A stretch of DNA of 64,000 nt from Pricia antarctica (GCA_011050085.1 DRGL01000015.1:62001-126000); one strand, 5' to 3'; counted from the first letter of the stretch, positions 1 to 9,108 are shown. The notes: generated by a model from the sequence alone, not told the origin. Made by a program: numbers and translations.

Positions 1-1650
1 TATCCGTCTGTAGTAATAAAGATTGAAATCATGTTTTTCATTGGGCGTATACTGAATCGAGGCCGATGGAAAAAGTTGTAGATAATCATTTTTATTTTCA
101 GCGCCTACATCTAGCATGCCCTTGGTTTCAGTATACTCGGCACGCAGGCCTGATTTAAATTTCCATGTATCCCATTGGGCGTTATAGGATGCATAAGCTG
201 CGAAAATGGATTCATCGTAGCTAAAATTTGCGGCCTCGGTCGGGTCGATACCCGGCCTTTCGCGATCAAAACCTTGTTGTGCTACCTTACTTTCTGAAGT
301 TATACCGGCATATCGCAGACCAGACTCGAAGTTCGCGGATTTTCCCAGCGGGGTAAAGTAATCCGTCTGTAGGCTGTAAAGGTCGATGCGTTGGTCGGTA
401 TTGGTTGTAAAATTGTCACGGTCTATTTCGTCTCCATTCAGATTTAAAAAAATGGTGTTCAGCGCCTGTCCGCGTTCATTGTCGTAATGGGTATAGTGAG
501 AGCTTATCGAAATTTCAGCGCCTTCCTTCTCTAGCTCATGAACATAATCTAGATAAAAAGAGGTGTTCAGTTGCTGCTCTTCGGAGTTATTGATTGTATT
601 GAAACCTGACAAAGTGTCTCCGACTACAGCTGTTTCCGCATTATAATGCCTTTCTATTTCGGGTTGATAGACTGTTATTGAGCTGAGGCTTAATCTATTT
701 TTTGAGTTGAAGTCATAATCAAAAAATGCGGAAACGTTATGACTTTTTCGGCGTCTTACGTTTTCTTGCTCTGCTGTCCAGGTTGCTGCTACGACATTAT
801 CTTCAATAAAATTTGTTATGTCGGTATATTTAATGACATCTCTGTTATGATTAAAACTATAATTAACGGAAAACGCAACTTTGTTTCCCTTGAAATAATG
901 ATCGGTGCCTAAGGTGTGGCGCGGTAAAATACCTTGCGTATATCGGTTGTAAATAGCCCCATTGTATCCCGCAATCAAGTTCTTCTTCTTTTGAATATTT
1001 ATAAGAATTCCATTTTCAGCTCCATATTTTGAAGGTGGATTGGTAATGACCTCAATGGCTTCGACATCGCTGGCAGAGGTTCCTGATAAGAGATTAATGA
1101 CATCTTCTTTAGGCAAGTTAACTTTACGGCCGTTTATTAAAATTCCAATGGAGCCGCTACCTTTAACGGTCAGTTTATCATTAATGATAATAACGCTTGG
1201 CGTTCGTTTGAGAACATCCCAAATATTATTATCTGCCAATGCCGTATTCTCAATATTGAAAACAATCCGGTCTACCTTTCTCTCCAATCTTGGTCTTTGT
1301 GAGGTTACCACCACTTCATCTAAAACCTGTGCATCTTCACTCAAGCGAACGGTTTCGAGAAATACGTCTGAATTTACATCAATTTTAATTAGTGTAGACT
1401 CGTTTTCGATATAACTTGCCTTGATGAAATAGCTGCCTTTAGGAACCCTATCTATTTTAAAATGACCATTGTTTTCTGAGGATGTACCATTCAATAAGGT
1501 AGTATCGGAGACGGTTAAAAGCTGAATATTAGCAAAAGATACAGGTTGGTTCTCCTCATTTTGCACAGTACCGGATACGCTATATTCCTGAGCCGAAAGC
1601 ATGCCGAATGAGCAAAAAAACAGTAAAAAGGGGGAAAGCGTGATTTTCAA
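1..1650 (-). CDS. Outer-membrane beta-barrel receptor (TonB-receptor-like), 3' end outside window
   Basis: The frame is open from a TTG start at 1650 to the window edge, so at least 550 residues are present and the C-terminus is missing. The N-terminus is a signal peptide (MKITLSPFLLFFCS... ending LSAQ). Next comes a carboxypeptidase-regulatory-like beta-sandwich (SGTVQNEENQPVSFANIQL), then a plug-like segment with LDEVVVTSQRP and VITNPPSKYGAENG. That pattern is typical of the Bacteroidota outer-membrane beta-barrel family related to TonB-dependent receptors. The visible barrel part is rich in alternating aromatic and polar strands. No ATG lies in frame upstream of residue 17, and a good -7 box ends about 27 bases upstream, so TTG is the best start. 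No SusD or other partner gene is visible on this side. The substrate is unknown; a role in outer-membrane uptake is inferred from the family. Confidence 0.8.
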   Translation of the reverse strand, partial: MKITLSPFLLFFCSFGMLSAQEYSVSGTVQNEENQPVSFANIQLLTVSDTTLLNGTSSENNGHFKIDRVPKGSYFIKASYIENESTLIKIDVNSDVFLETVRLSEDAQVLDEVVVTSQRPRLERKVDRIVFNIENTALADNNIWDVLKRTPSVIIINDKLTVKGSGSIGILINGRKVNLPKEDVINLLSGTSASDVEAIEVITNPPSKYGAENGILINIQKKKNLIAGYNGAIYNRYTQGILPRHTLGTDHYFKGNKVAFSVNYSFNHNRDVIKYTDITNFIEDNVVAATWTAEQENVRRRKSHNVSAFFDYDFNSKNRLSLSSITVYQPEIERHYNAETAVVGDTLSGFNTINNSEEQQLNTSFYLDYVHELEKEGAEISISSHYTHYDNERGQALNTIFLNLNGDEIDRDNFTTNTDQRIDLYSLQTDYFTPLGKSANFESGLRYAGITSESKVAQQGFDRERPGIDPTEAANFSYDESIFAAYASYNAQWDTWKFKSGLRAEYTETKGMLDVGAENKNDYLQLFPSASIQYTPNEKHDFNLYYYRRI

Positions 1651-1676
1651 AACAATATATAGGTCAGGTTCTTATT

Positions 1677-1684
1677 CAAATCTA
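1677..1684 (-). promoter_or_regulatory. -7 promoter box (TAGATTTG) for the outer-membrane receptor
   Basis: On the minus strand this reads TAGATTTG, a perfect match to the Bacteroidota -7 consensus TAnnTTTG. Transcription would start about six bases downstream, leaving a leader of roughly 20 bases before the TTG start at 1650. No clear TTG was found at the -33 position. Confidence 0.45.
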
Positions 1685-1764
1685 ACCCTTTTTAAGTAAA
1701 ATCTTACGCTTGTCGTACGTTTTTTACAAAATAAATATCGTTTTTAAAAACCAATAAATAGGTT

Positions 1765-2130
1765 TTAAAGTAGCTTGTCGACCAAGACTTTTGAATATTT
1801 GCCAGACGCATTTTTGAGCGGTTGGTCAGATTCGAAAAGTACGAACTTAACTTTAAGTCCATTAGCATAATCGACAAGAACAACCTGTTTTTCTTCGTCA
1901 CCCGTCAAGCCATGACTTGCGGATTGACCAAAAAAATTAACCCAATATAATTTTCTAGTAAACTCATAACAGTCGTTTACAACGGCCGAAACGGTATAAT
2001 CGAAAGGCGGATTTTTAATATTGTCAGTAGAGTGGTCAGTGTATAAAAGAAATCTCACCTCAGGGTGTAAAGTTCCCCATTTTTTAATTTTATAAAGAAA
2101 TTTTTTCGAATCGTATTCCCAATCGATCAT
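1765..2130 (-). CDS. Small protein resembling part of an AadK/AadE-type nucleotidyltransferase, catalytic motif lost
   Basis: This 121-residue protein starts at ATG 2130 and has no signal peptide or membrane segment. By eye it follows the N-terminal half of aminoglycoside 6-adenylyltransferases (AadK/AadE). A segment like their 'DERIR' region (HPEVRFLLY) is followed by a D-Y-x-V-x-x-V-V strand, then a WVNFFG element matching their W-L-x-x-F-G. A DYANGLKVKFVLF strand matches their 'DGNK-DLTLI' strand. The catalytic G-S of that family is replaced by T-D, and the first D-x-D is not preserved, so enzymatic activity is unlikely. The protein has less than half the usual length of about 280-290 residues. 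It could be a degenerate remnant or a small regulatory or antitoxin-like derivative. The similarity is remote and not confirmed by any search. A second reading frame over its 3' half is treated as a shadow. Confidence 0.45.
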   Translation of the reverse strand: MIDWEYDSKKFLYKIKKWGTLHPEVRFLLYTDHSTDNIKNPPFDYTVSAVVNDCYEFTRKLYWVNFFGQSASHGLTGDEEKQVVLVDYANGLKVKFVLFESDQPLKNASGKYSKVLVDKLL

Positions 2131-2680
2131 CTAAGTAGTTTAAAAACTGAAATTACGTTAATTTTAACATTATTCACGAACAATTAGTTATGACTCTGAA
2201 ATTGTAACAAAACAACCTTTCAGTGCTACATTTTTATGCTTATTTGACGTTTTAATTCAAATAAGCATATACTATTTATATCTAACTGTTTTCCTGATTC
2301 ACATTCAATTTATACCAACGCCTTTTTCTATACGTCGCCCTTCATCAAAAAAACCGTCTTCCTAAGACCTCGACCTGAAAACATACTTGTTCTCTCAAAC
2401 TGTTTCTCTCAATAGGTCAAATTTACTGTTATATATAACCTAAATTCCTTATAAGTTGCGAAATGATAATTTCAATCATAACATCAACCAACTGCGCGTT
2501 AATTATGTAACAGACCATATCCATAATCGGTACTTGCATCAATATGCTGTAAATGCTCTTTCAAAAGATTAGGGTTTCACTCCAAGAACGCTTTCTACAG
2601 TGCTTTCAAAAAAGCCCATGGCTGCAGACCTGGAAAATTCGCTACACAAAAAGCTAGCGTTTCCACATCCTAAAATAAAC
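2131..2680. other. Intergenic region with a 13-bp inverted repeat
   Basis: No convincing gene is present. The stretch is AT-rich and separates the divergent small nucleotidyltransferase-like gene from lepA. It holds the hairpin at 2235-2269, and the lepA promoter box follows directly. Confidence 0.6.
2235..2269. repeat. Perfect 13-bp inverted repeat (TATGCTTATTTGA), 9-nt loop
   Basis: TATGCTTATTTGA at 2235-2247 is the exact reverse complement of 2257-2269, with loop CGTTTTAAT. Neither strand has a T-run after the hairpin, so it is not a typical intrinsic terminator. It may be an operator or structured RNA between the two divergent genes. Confidence 0.6.
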
Positions 2681-2688
2681 TATCTTTG
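2681..2688 (+). promoter_or_regulatory. -7 promoter box (TATCTTTG) for lepA
   Basis: TATCTTTG matches TAnnTTTG exactly. The predicted transcription start is about 2694, some 20 bases before the lepA ATG and four bases before a short upstream ATG at 2698. The -33 element is weak. Confidence 0.5.
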
Positions 2689-2697
2689 CAGGTTCAA

Positions 2698-2718
2698 ATG
2701 CAGTACGCCCTACTATGA
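2698..2718 (+). CDS. Possible six-codon leader ORF overlapping the lepA start
   Basis: ATG at 2698 reads M-Q-Y-A-L-L and stops at TGA 2716-2718. That stop overlaps the lepA start as ATGA. The ORF begins only a few bases after the predicted transcription start. Such an arrangement could couple translation of the leader to lepA, but an ORF this short can arise by chance. Confidence 0.25.
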   Translation: MQYALL

Positions 2719-4511
2719 AGAACATTCGAAATTTCTGTATCATCGCCCATATCGATCACGGTAAAAGTACTTTGGCCGACCGGCTCTTAGATTTTACCGG
2801 TTCCGTTACTGCCCGTGAAAAAAAAGAACAGCTACTTGATAGTATGGATCTCGAGCGCGAACGAGGTATTACCATTAAAAGCCATGCTATTCAGATGGAT
2901 TATATTCATAATGGTGAAGCTTACGTCTTGAACCTCATCGATACACCGGGGCATGTCGATTTTAGTTATGAAGTATCCCGATCTATTGCGGCCTGTGAAG
3001 GCGCACTTCTTGTTGTCGATGCGGCGCAAAGCATTCAGGCGCAGACAATTTCTAACCTATATCTAGCCTTGGAAAATGACCTTGAAATCATTCCCGTTTT
3101 AAACAAAGTTGACTTGCCTAGCGCCAGTCCGGAAGAGGTTACTGATGATATTGTGGATTTATTGGGATGCAATCACGAAGACGTAATTCCTGCCAGCGCA
3201 AAAACTGGTCTTGGTATTCAAGAGATTCTGACCGCAATAATTGATAAGGTGCCAGCGCCCAAAGGTAATCTTGATGAAGCCTTGCAGGCATTGGTTTTTG
3301 ATTCTGTCTACAATCCGTTTCGTGGGGTAGAAACCTATTTTAGAGTTATAAATGGGGAAATCAAAAAAGGGCAAAAAATTAAATTCGTTGCAACAGATAA
3401 GGATTATTTTGCGGATGAGGTAGGCACCCTGAAATTGACCCAACATCCCAAACAGAGTATTAAGGCTGGTGATGTAGGCTATTTAATTACGGGTATCAAG
3501 GATGCTCGGGATGTCAAGGTCGGTGACACTATTACCGATGCGGCAAATCCCACTAAAAATCCTATTGCAGGCTTTGAGGATGTAAAACCGATGGTTTTTG
3601 CGGGCATCTATCCCGTTGACACCGAAGATTTCGAGGAATTACGGTCTTCCATGGAAAAACTTCAACTTAACGATGCTTCACTAGTCTTTCAGCCCGAAAG
3701 CAGTGCTGCACTTGGCTTTGGCTTCCGTTGCGGATTCTTAGGGATGTTGCACATGGAAATTATACAGGAGCGCCTAGAGCGGGAGTTCGATATGACCGTA
3801 ATAACTACGGTCCCCAACGTTAGTTATCATGCCTTTACCAGAAAAGATCCAGAGGTACCCCAAGTCGTCAACAACCCAAGTGATTTGCCCGATCCTTCGA
3901 CCGTAGACAGAGTAGAAGAGCCCTATATTAAGGCAACTATTATCACTAAAGCTGATTTTGTGGGCAATGTGATGTCGCTGTGTATAGAAAAAAGGGGTAT
4001 AATAACGAATCAGACCTATCTTACCACAGAGCGGGTCGAGCTGAGCTTTGATATGCCATTGGCAGAAATCGTATTCGATTTTTACGACCGTTTAAAAACG
4101 GTATCCAAAGGATATGCCTCTTTCGATTATGCGCCCATAGGTATGCGGGTCTCGAAACTAGTGCGTGTAGACATTCTGTTGAACGCCCAGCCAGTAGATG
4201 CCTTATCTGCCCTCATCCATTCTGACAATGCACACAATATTGGAAAGAAAATGTGTGAAAAGTTAAAGGAACTAATTCCTAGACAGCAGTTCGATATTCC
4301 GATACAGGCGGCAATTGGCGCAAAAATCATATCTCGTGAAACGATAAAGGCCCTTCGTAAAGATGTTACCGCGAAATGTTACGGTGGTGATATTTCCCGA
4401 AAACGGAAACTTTTGGAGAAACAGAAAAAAGGAAAGAAACGCATGCGGCAAGTCGGAAATGTAGAGATTCCACAGCAGGCCTTTATGGCTGTACTTAAGT
4501 TGAACGATTAA
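2715..4511 (+). CDS. lepA: Elongation factor 4 (LepA), ribosome back-translocation GTPase
   Basis: This 598-residue protein has the full length expected of LepA. The GTPase domain shows G1 AHIDHGKS (11-18), the switch I segment RERGITIK (about 48-55), G3 DTPGH (76-80) and G4 NKVD (130-133). The middle has the conserved [14 protein letters not shown] segment. The C-terminus carries the LepA-specific lysine/arginine-rich tail ([21 protein letters not shown] in part) that contacts tRNA and ribosome. The protein binds GTP on the ribosome and is thought to rescue stalled or mistranslocated complexes and to help 30S biogenesis. It stands alone: the upstream gene is divergent and the downstream lipoprotein gene is convergent. 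A consensus -7 box lies 27 bases upstream of the start, and an ATGA overlap with a tiny leader ORF is noted separately. Confidence 0.98.
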   Translation: MKNIRNFCIIAHIDHGKSTLADRLLDFTGSVTAREKKEQLLDSMDLERERGITIKSHAIQMDYIHNGEAYVLNLIDTPGHVDFSYEVSRSIAACEGALLVVDAAQSIQAQTISNLYLALENDLEIIPVLNKVDLPSASPEEVTDDIVDLLGCNHEDVIPASAKTGLGIQEILTAIIDKVPAPKGNLDEALQALVFDSVYNPFRGVETYFRVINGEIKKGQKIKFVATDKDYFADEVGTLKLTQHPKQSIKAGDVGYLITGIKDARDVKVGDTITDAANPTKNPIAGFEDVKPMVFAGIYPVDTEDFEELRSSMEKLQLNDASLVFQPESSAALGFGFRCGFLGMLHMEIIQERLEREFDMTVITTVPNVSYHAFTRKDPEVPQVVNNPSDLPDPSTVDRVEEPYIKATIITKADFVGNVMSLCIEKRGIITNQTYLTTERVELSFDMPLAEIVFDFYDRLKTVSKGYASFDYAPIGMRVSKLVRVDILLNAQPVDALSALIHSDNAHNIGKKMCEKLKELIPRQQFDIPIQAAIGAKIISRETIKALRKDVTAKCYGGDISRKRKLLEKQKKGKKRMRQVGNVEIPQQAFMAVLKLND

Positions 4512-4588
4512 ATCCTATTCGTTTTAAATTATAAAAAACAGCACTGGCGAATTGGCCCTATTTCCATAAATGATTAAGATAGATTCTC

Positions 4589-4960
4589 TTATTCGCGAAC
4601 GGCTATATGATTTCCTTCCCTATCCTCCAACGCTATTTCCCCCATTAATTCACCAATGCTAAACGTGTCATCGGAAATTGCACCCTTGGCATAATCAATT
4701 TGATAAAGGGAATCCATTTTTATCCATACAAATTTTGATTCCAGTTCAACCATGTCCTTAGAGGATTTGGTGTATGCCCCCGAAGTATCGTCATTAAATT
4801 TCCACACTTCCAGACTGGTTTGTTCAGAGCCAACATTTTCCCCTACTGTAGATTGAGAAACCCAGGTGCCGATAATGACATCTGAATCGTCATTATCCTT
4901 AGAACAACTTATACACACTACTGTTCCGGCCAAGGCCAAACTTAAAATTAATTTTTTCAT
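4589..4960 (-). CDS. Small lipocalin-like lipoprotein
   Basis: The preferred start is ATG 4960, which places a signal peptide (MKKLILSLALAGTVVCIS) directly at the N-terminus and gives 123 residues. A longer in-frame reading to 4996 adds residues before this signal and is unlikely. The signal ends at Cys19 followed by SKDNDDSD, an acidic stretch typical of Bacteroidota lipoproteins exported to the cell surface. The mature part begins with IIGTWVSQSTVGE and contains W-K-F-N-D-D-T-S-G, the pattern of small lipocalin-like Bacteroidota lipoproteins. The ligand and role are unknown. The gene is convergent with lepA and divergent from the fasciclin gene. Confidence 0.75.
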   Translation of the reverse strand: MKKLILSLALAGTVVCISCSKDNDDSDVIIGTWVSQSTVGENVGSEQTSLEVWKFNDDTSGAYTKSSKDMVELESKFVWIKMDSLYQIDYAKGAISDDTFSIGELMGEIALEDREGNHIAVRE

Positions 4961-5349
4961 AAAAGCAAAATGAATATTTAGGGTATCAGTTTTCAAACCG
5001 TACGTTAAACGTTTATCAGTTCGGCAATCGTATAAAAAATGCTGAATCTTATCTTCATGACATCAATGAAGGAATATTAAGATGTTATTTTAAAACTCCT
5101 TACCGTTTGTTCATACTTTGCAAGTAATAGATTACCAATCTACACATACAAAAAAAGCTCTAAACACTTACAATAGCCTTTTAAGTGTTAATAGGAATCT
5201 CCGCTAGTCATTAGAAATCAGCAAGTAAGAAGTATTAATCCCACAAAGTTAAATTTAGCACTAATGCTATCAATATTTGATTTGAATACAATAAACAAAT
5301 ATTGATGACGTTTTTAAAAAAACTCTTTATAACCAAAACAATTACGATT
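4961..5349. other. Intergenic region between divergent lipoprotein genes
   Basis: The region is AT-rich. It includes 15 possible upstream codons of the fasciclin gene (from ATG 5305), which I do not regard as coding. A TACTTTG sequence at 5114-5120 resembles a -7 box but is one base short, and no -33 element was found. Nothing else is recognisable. Confidence 0.5.
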
Positions 5350-6996
5350 ATGACAAAATTTAGGCCATTAATAATCATTCTGTCAGCTTTCGCTCTGTCT
5401 TCACTTAATTCTTGTGATAACGATGATGAGGGAAATACATTGAGCCCTTCATTATTAGAAACTCAAACAATAAACGAATTAATCGTTAAAAATGGATCTT
5501 TATCTTCATTGGAAGCAGCTTTGGGAGTCGCATCAGGAGATTTACCAGGAACTTTAAGCGGTTCAGAAGCATATACGGTATTTGCCCCCAATAACGAAGC
5601 TTTTAGTGCCCTTGCCAGTTTGGCGGGTTTTGAATCAAGTGATGATATGTTAGCCGAAATAAGCCCAGAGCTGCTCGCCAAGATTTTGTCTTATCATGTT
5701 GTAGCCGGTGAAAGCGATATCGCAGACCTTACTGACGGAAAGTCCCTTTCTGCAGTCGCAGGTGGCAATCTTACGATAACCAGCTCTATTGATGGCGACA
5801 ATAAGATTGTACAAATTCTCGATGCCACTAAGGTAGAACAAACCAATCCGGTTGCTTCGATTAAGGGAACTTTGAATTATGGCAAAAATGGAATCGTACA
5901 TATCATTGATAAAGTTCTATATTCTCAAGAGATAATAACTGCACTTGAAATCGATACACGACCCAGTATCTTAGAATGGGCAACAAGCACTGAGGATTTA
6001 AGTTCTCTAGTAGATGCCCTGAAAAAAGCAGGTTTGGCCGATACAGTAACAGGGCTTGAGGAATCAACGGTTTTGGCTCCAAACAATGCTGCCTTCACAA
6101 ACCTTTTTTCCACTTTAGGGGACGATTACAATAGCCTTGAGGATTTTGACAATGCCGCTGAAATAGCATTCTTGGGCGATATTCTGAAATACCACATAAT
6201 CACCTCCCGCATTGAATCGACCGAATTAACTGCTGGACCCGCAGAAACAGCACTACAAGATAGTTCCGTTGATGTCATTTCTGAAGGTGGATCTTTCACA
6301 TTTGGCGATGCGAGCACAACGAATGCTAGCATTGTAACGGCGGACATTGACGGAAGAAATGGATTTGTTCATATTATCGATAAGGTTCTCGTTCCTCAAA
6401 CGGCCGTAGATTTTTTAGCTAATTTAGATTCAGGTGATATAGCAGCTGTAGTTGGAAGAACGCTAGAACTTAGCCTTTTGGAGGAAGCTTTAATAGCTAC
6501 GGATCTAGTCGAGACATTTACAGATCTTAGTAATGAAAGTTTCGTTCAGGGCGCGGACGAAAAGGATGAGGATTTCGAAAAGCGCAGAGCTCCTGAAAAT
6601 TATACTTATTTCAATCTTGCAACGGTATTTGCACCTTCCGACGCTGCCTTTATTGAACTATTGGATTTATTAGGTGATGATTACACCGGTATAGATAGCT
6701 TTGATACGGAAGAAGAAAAGGAGCTTCTTAAAGAAATTATCATGTACCATGTGGTACCTGGCAAAACAAGTAGCGCAGATTTAACTGCGGGAGTCTTGAC
6801 AACTGCTTCAGGAGAAGATATAGAGGTCATAGAAGTTTTCGGAACCGACACCTTCAATATAGGAAATTCCAGAAATAATGTGATTGCCAATATTGTTACA
6901 CCGGATGTGGCAGCAAGAAATGGTCTAGCACATGTTATCGATAAGGTATTACTACCCGAAAATGCGATTATTTTTATACGGTCGTTAGATAAATAG
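5350..6996 (+). CDS. Fasciclin (FAS1) domain surface lipoprotein, three domains
   Basis: The start at ATG 5350 (MTKFRPLI) is chosen because the downstream paralogue begins identically with MTKFR; an upstream in-frame ATG at 5305 exists. The 548-residue product has a lipoprotein signal ending at L-N-S-C followed by DNDDEG. Three FAS1 domains follow (about 35-180, 190-360 and 370-548). Each shows the family's H1 motif (YTVFAPNNEAF, STVLAPNNAAF, ATVFAPSDAAF) and ends in the H2-type motif (VHIIDKVL or AHVIDKVL). The third domain has an insertion with SFVQGADEKDEDFEKR that is conserved in the paralogue. FAS1 domains mediate adhesion or matrix association, so a cell-surface adhesion role is inferred. 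The gene ends in its own strong terminator. Tandem duplication with the next gene is evident. Confidence 0.9.
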   Translation: MTKFRPLIIILSAFALSSLNSCDNDDEGNTLSPSLLETQTINELIVKNGSLSSLEAALGVASGDLPGTLSGSEAYTVFAPNNEAFSALASLAGFESSDDMLAEISPELLAKILSYHVVAGESDIADLTDGKSLSAVAGGNLTITSSIDGDNKIVQILDATKVEQTNPVASIKGTLNYGKNGIVHIIDKVLYSQEIITALEIDTRPSILEWATSTEDLSSLVDALKKAGLADTVTGLEESTVLAPNNAAFTNLFSTLGDDYNSLEDFDNAAEIAFLGDILKYHIITSRIESTELTAGPAETALQDSSVDVISEGGSFTFGDASTTNASIVTADIDGRNGFVHIIDKVLVPQTAVDFLANLDSGDIAAVVGRTLELSLLEEALIATDLVETFTDLSNESFVQGADEKDEDFEKRRAPENYTYFNLATVFAPSDAAFIELLDLLGDDYTGIDSFDTEEEKELLKEIIMYHVVPGKTSSADLTAGVLTTASGEDIEVIEVFGTDTFNIGNSRNNVIANIVTPDVAARNGLAHVIDKVLLPENAIIFIRSLDK

Positions 6997-7082
6997 GATG
7001 ATAATTAGTGACATTGGCAATCTATTTATAATAATTACTAGACTATTCCATCGCACTTAATTAATGAAATATTTTAACTGAA

Positions 7083-7113
7083 AGACATCCCAAAGTTGGG
7101 ATGTCTTTTTTTT
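7083..7113 (+). terminator. Rho-independent terminator after the first fasciclin gene
   Basis: AGACATCCC at 7083-7091 pairs with GGGATGTCT at 7098-7106. The loop AAAGTT can pair further. An uninterrupted run of eight T follows. Confidence 0.9.
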
Positions 7114-7348
7114 CTTTAGAAGCTGACGTAAGTAATGAACTTGGTATAACCCTTTTAGAAAAATCTAATCAACTAACAAATAAAAAAATATCTCCTTTCC
7201 ATTTAATTCCAAGACTACAACTGAAAATTTTGCCAAGTAAAATGTGTTTTTAGTACTGAAATGTTATAGGCTACATACAAAAATTGAAAACTGTGGATGT
7301 AAAAATTTAAATTGAAACCGCGGCATTAAAAACTAAATTGTAAACTAT

Positions 7349-7377
7349 TTGGGAAGCTATTTCCTACATTATCTTTT
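7349..7377 (+). promoter_or_regulatory. Candidate promoter of the second fasciclin gene
   Basis: TTG at 7349-7351 (within TTTG) is separated by 18 bases from TATCTTTT at 7370-7377. This is close to the Bacteroidota pattern TTG-N19-TAnnTTTG, with the last base of the -7 box replaced. The predicted transcription start near 7383 leaves a leader of about 105 bases carrying a stable hairpin at its 5' end. The rest of 7114-7348 shows nothing recognisable. Confidence 0.4.
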
Positions 7378-7391
7378 GACGATTTCCATAT

Positions 7392-7415
7392 AAATCCTAC
7401 AAAAATGTAGGATTT
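7392..7415 (+). repeat. 5'-leader hairpin upstream of the second fasciclin gene
   Basis: AAATCCTACA (7392-7401) and TGTAGGATTT (7406-7415) form a perfect 10-bp stem with a four-base AAAA loop. It lies within about ten bases of the predicted transcript start. It could stabilise the mRNA 5' end or be a protein-binding site. A T-run is absent, so it is probably not a terminator. Confidence 0.55.
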
Positions 7416-7488
7416 TAATTTTAAAATGTAATAATCAAGTGGTTAAGCCGTTTTAAAACAATGTTATTAACCAAAAAATAATTTTAAA

Positions 7489-9108
7489 ATGACAAAATTC
7501 AGGACTTTACGTGTTTTTCTCATGGTGTTTTCCGTATGCGCCTTGAGCTCCTGCGAAAATGAGGACGATGGTACACCGCGTTATGCAGTAACCGAAATAA
7601 ATTCGGTAAATGATGTAATTAATTCAAACGGTAGCTTGTCTTCTTTAAAAGCATCCCTTACGGTTGCTTCTGGCGACTTGACCACTACATTAGAGGGTTC
7701 AGGGCCATTTACAATTTTTGCGCCTAGCAACGAAGCCTTTTCCGCATTGGCCAAAGAAGCAGGCTATGAAAGTTCAGCGGCATTGTTAGCAAACATTGAC
7801 CCAGCCTTATTATCAACCATTCTGACCTATCATGTTGTAGCAGGTGCAAATGGTACTGACGCCCTTACCCAAGATAAAATGCTAGCTACCGTAATGGGAG
7901 ACGAACTTTCTGTAAATATCGATACTGATAGTAACATCGAAATATTGGATGCAACAGAATTACCGCAGACCAGTACCGCCGCTATCGTTTCTTTTAGTAA
8001 CCCCTCTGCGCCGAACGGTATAGTTCATTTCATCGACAAGGTGCTTTTACCACAATCCGTTATTGAAACCTTAAGTATCGACATCCGACCTAGTATCTTA
8101 GACTGGGCAACAAATGATGAAGACCTAAAGACATTAGTAAGCGCCCTCAAAAAAACAGGTTTAGTTGATACGGTATCAAAATTAGATTCCGCAACCGTAT
8201 TGGCACCGAACGATGAAGCTTTCGAAGGACTTTTAGAAATGCTCGGAGATGATTACGATAGCCTTGATGATTTCGATAACGCAACCGAAATCGCTTTGTT
8301 GGGTAATATCCTTAAATACCACGTATTAACATCTAACGATTTGATGGCGGGTGAAGCTGAAACCGCTTTTGAAGATAATACTGTTTCTGTTGTTGCGGAT
8401 GGTGAAGGTTACACATTCGGTGACGCAGAAACTGTAAGCGCCGTTACCGAAGCTAAAAACGGTAATTTTCAGATTATTGACAAAGTACTTTTGCCACAAG
8501 CTGCCTCTGACTTTTTGGACCTGCTAAACTCTGAAGATTTAGCGACATTGGTTACAAGGGAATCCAATTTAAGTATAATGGAAGAGGCTTTGATTGCTAC
8601 GGAACTAAATACTCCTTTTGTTGACATTACCAACGAAAGCTTCGTTCAAGGTGAAAATGAAAAGGATGATGCCTTCCAAAAGCGAAGTGCCCCTAAGAAT
8701 TTCACTTATTTTAAGCCTGCTACTGTTTTCGTTCCAACCAATACCGCTTTTCAAGAGTTATTGAATGCTTTAGGGGATGACTATAACAGTATTGAGGACT
8801 TTGATACTGATGAAGAAAAAGCACTTCTTCAAGAAATCTTGCTGTTTCACGTAGTAGAAGGAAAAGTAGAAAGTGATAATTTGACCGAAGGAAACTTAAC
8901 TACCGTTGCTAAAAGTGATATTAGCATTATCAGCGTTGTCGGAACCGATACTTTTGTAATCGGCGATGCCACTAATAATGTGAATGCAAATATTGTAGCT
9001 TCAGATCAAACTGCCAGAAATGGAGTTGCTCATTTCATCGACAAGGTATTACTGCCTAAAAATGCTATTGCATTTATAAACGCTTTGAATCAAGATACTA
9101 TTGATTAA
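7489..9108 (+). CDS. Fasciclin (FAS1) domain surface lipoprotein, paralogue of the preceding gene
   Basis: ATG 7489 opens a 539-residue protein with a lipoprotein signal (MTKFRTLRVFLMVFSVCALSSC) followed by ENEDDG. It has three FAS1 domains in the same order as the upstream gene, with H1 motifs FTIFAPSNEAF, ATVLAPNDEAF and ATVFVPTNTAF. Domain ends read VHFIDKVLLPQ, FQIIDKVLLPQ and AHFIDKVLLPK. The third domain carries the same insertion (SFVQGENEKDDAFQKR) as its neighbour. Similarity extends over the whole length, so the pair arose by tandem duplication. A surface adhesion or matrix role is inferred from the fold. The gene has its own leader with a hairpin and its own terminator, so the two copies are probably expressed independently. 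Confidence 0.9.
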   Translation: MTKFRTLRVFLMVFSVCALSSCENEDDGTPRYAVTEINSVNDVINSNGSLSSLKASLTVASGDLTTTLEGSGPFTIFAPSNEAFSALAKEAGYESSAALLANIDPALLSTILTYHVVAGANGTDALTQDKMLATVMGDELSVNIDTDSNIEILDATELPQTSTAAIVSFSNPSAPNGIVHFIDKVLLPQSVIETLSIDIRPSILDWATNDEDLKTLVSALKKTGLVDTVSKLDSATVLAPNDEAFEGLLEMLGDDYDSLDDFDNATEIALLGNILKYHVLTSNDLMAGEAETAFEDNTVSVVADGEGYTFGDAETVSAVTEAKNGNFQIIDKVLLPQAASDFLDLLNSEDLATLVTRESNLSIMEEALIATELNTPFVDITNESFVQGENEKDDAFQKRSAPKNFTYFKPATVFVPTNTAFQELLNALGDDYNSIEDFDTDEEKALLQEILLFHVVEGKVESDNLTEGNLTTVAKSDISIISVVGTDTFVIGDATNNVNANIVASDQTARNGVAHFIDKVLLPKNAIAFINALNQDTID

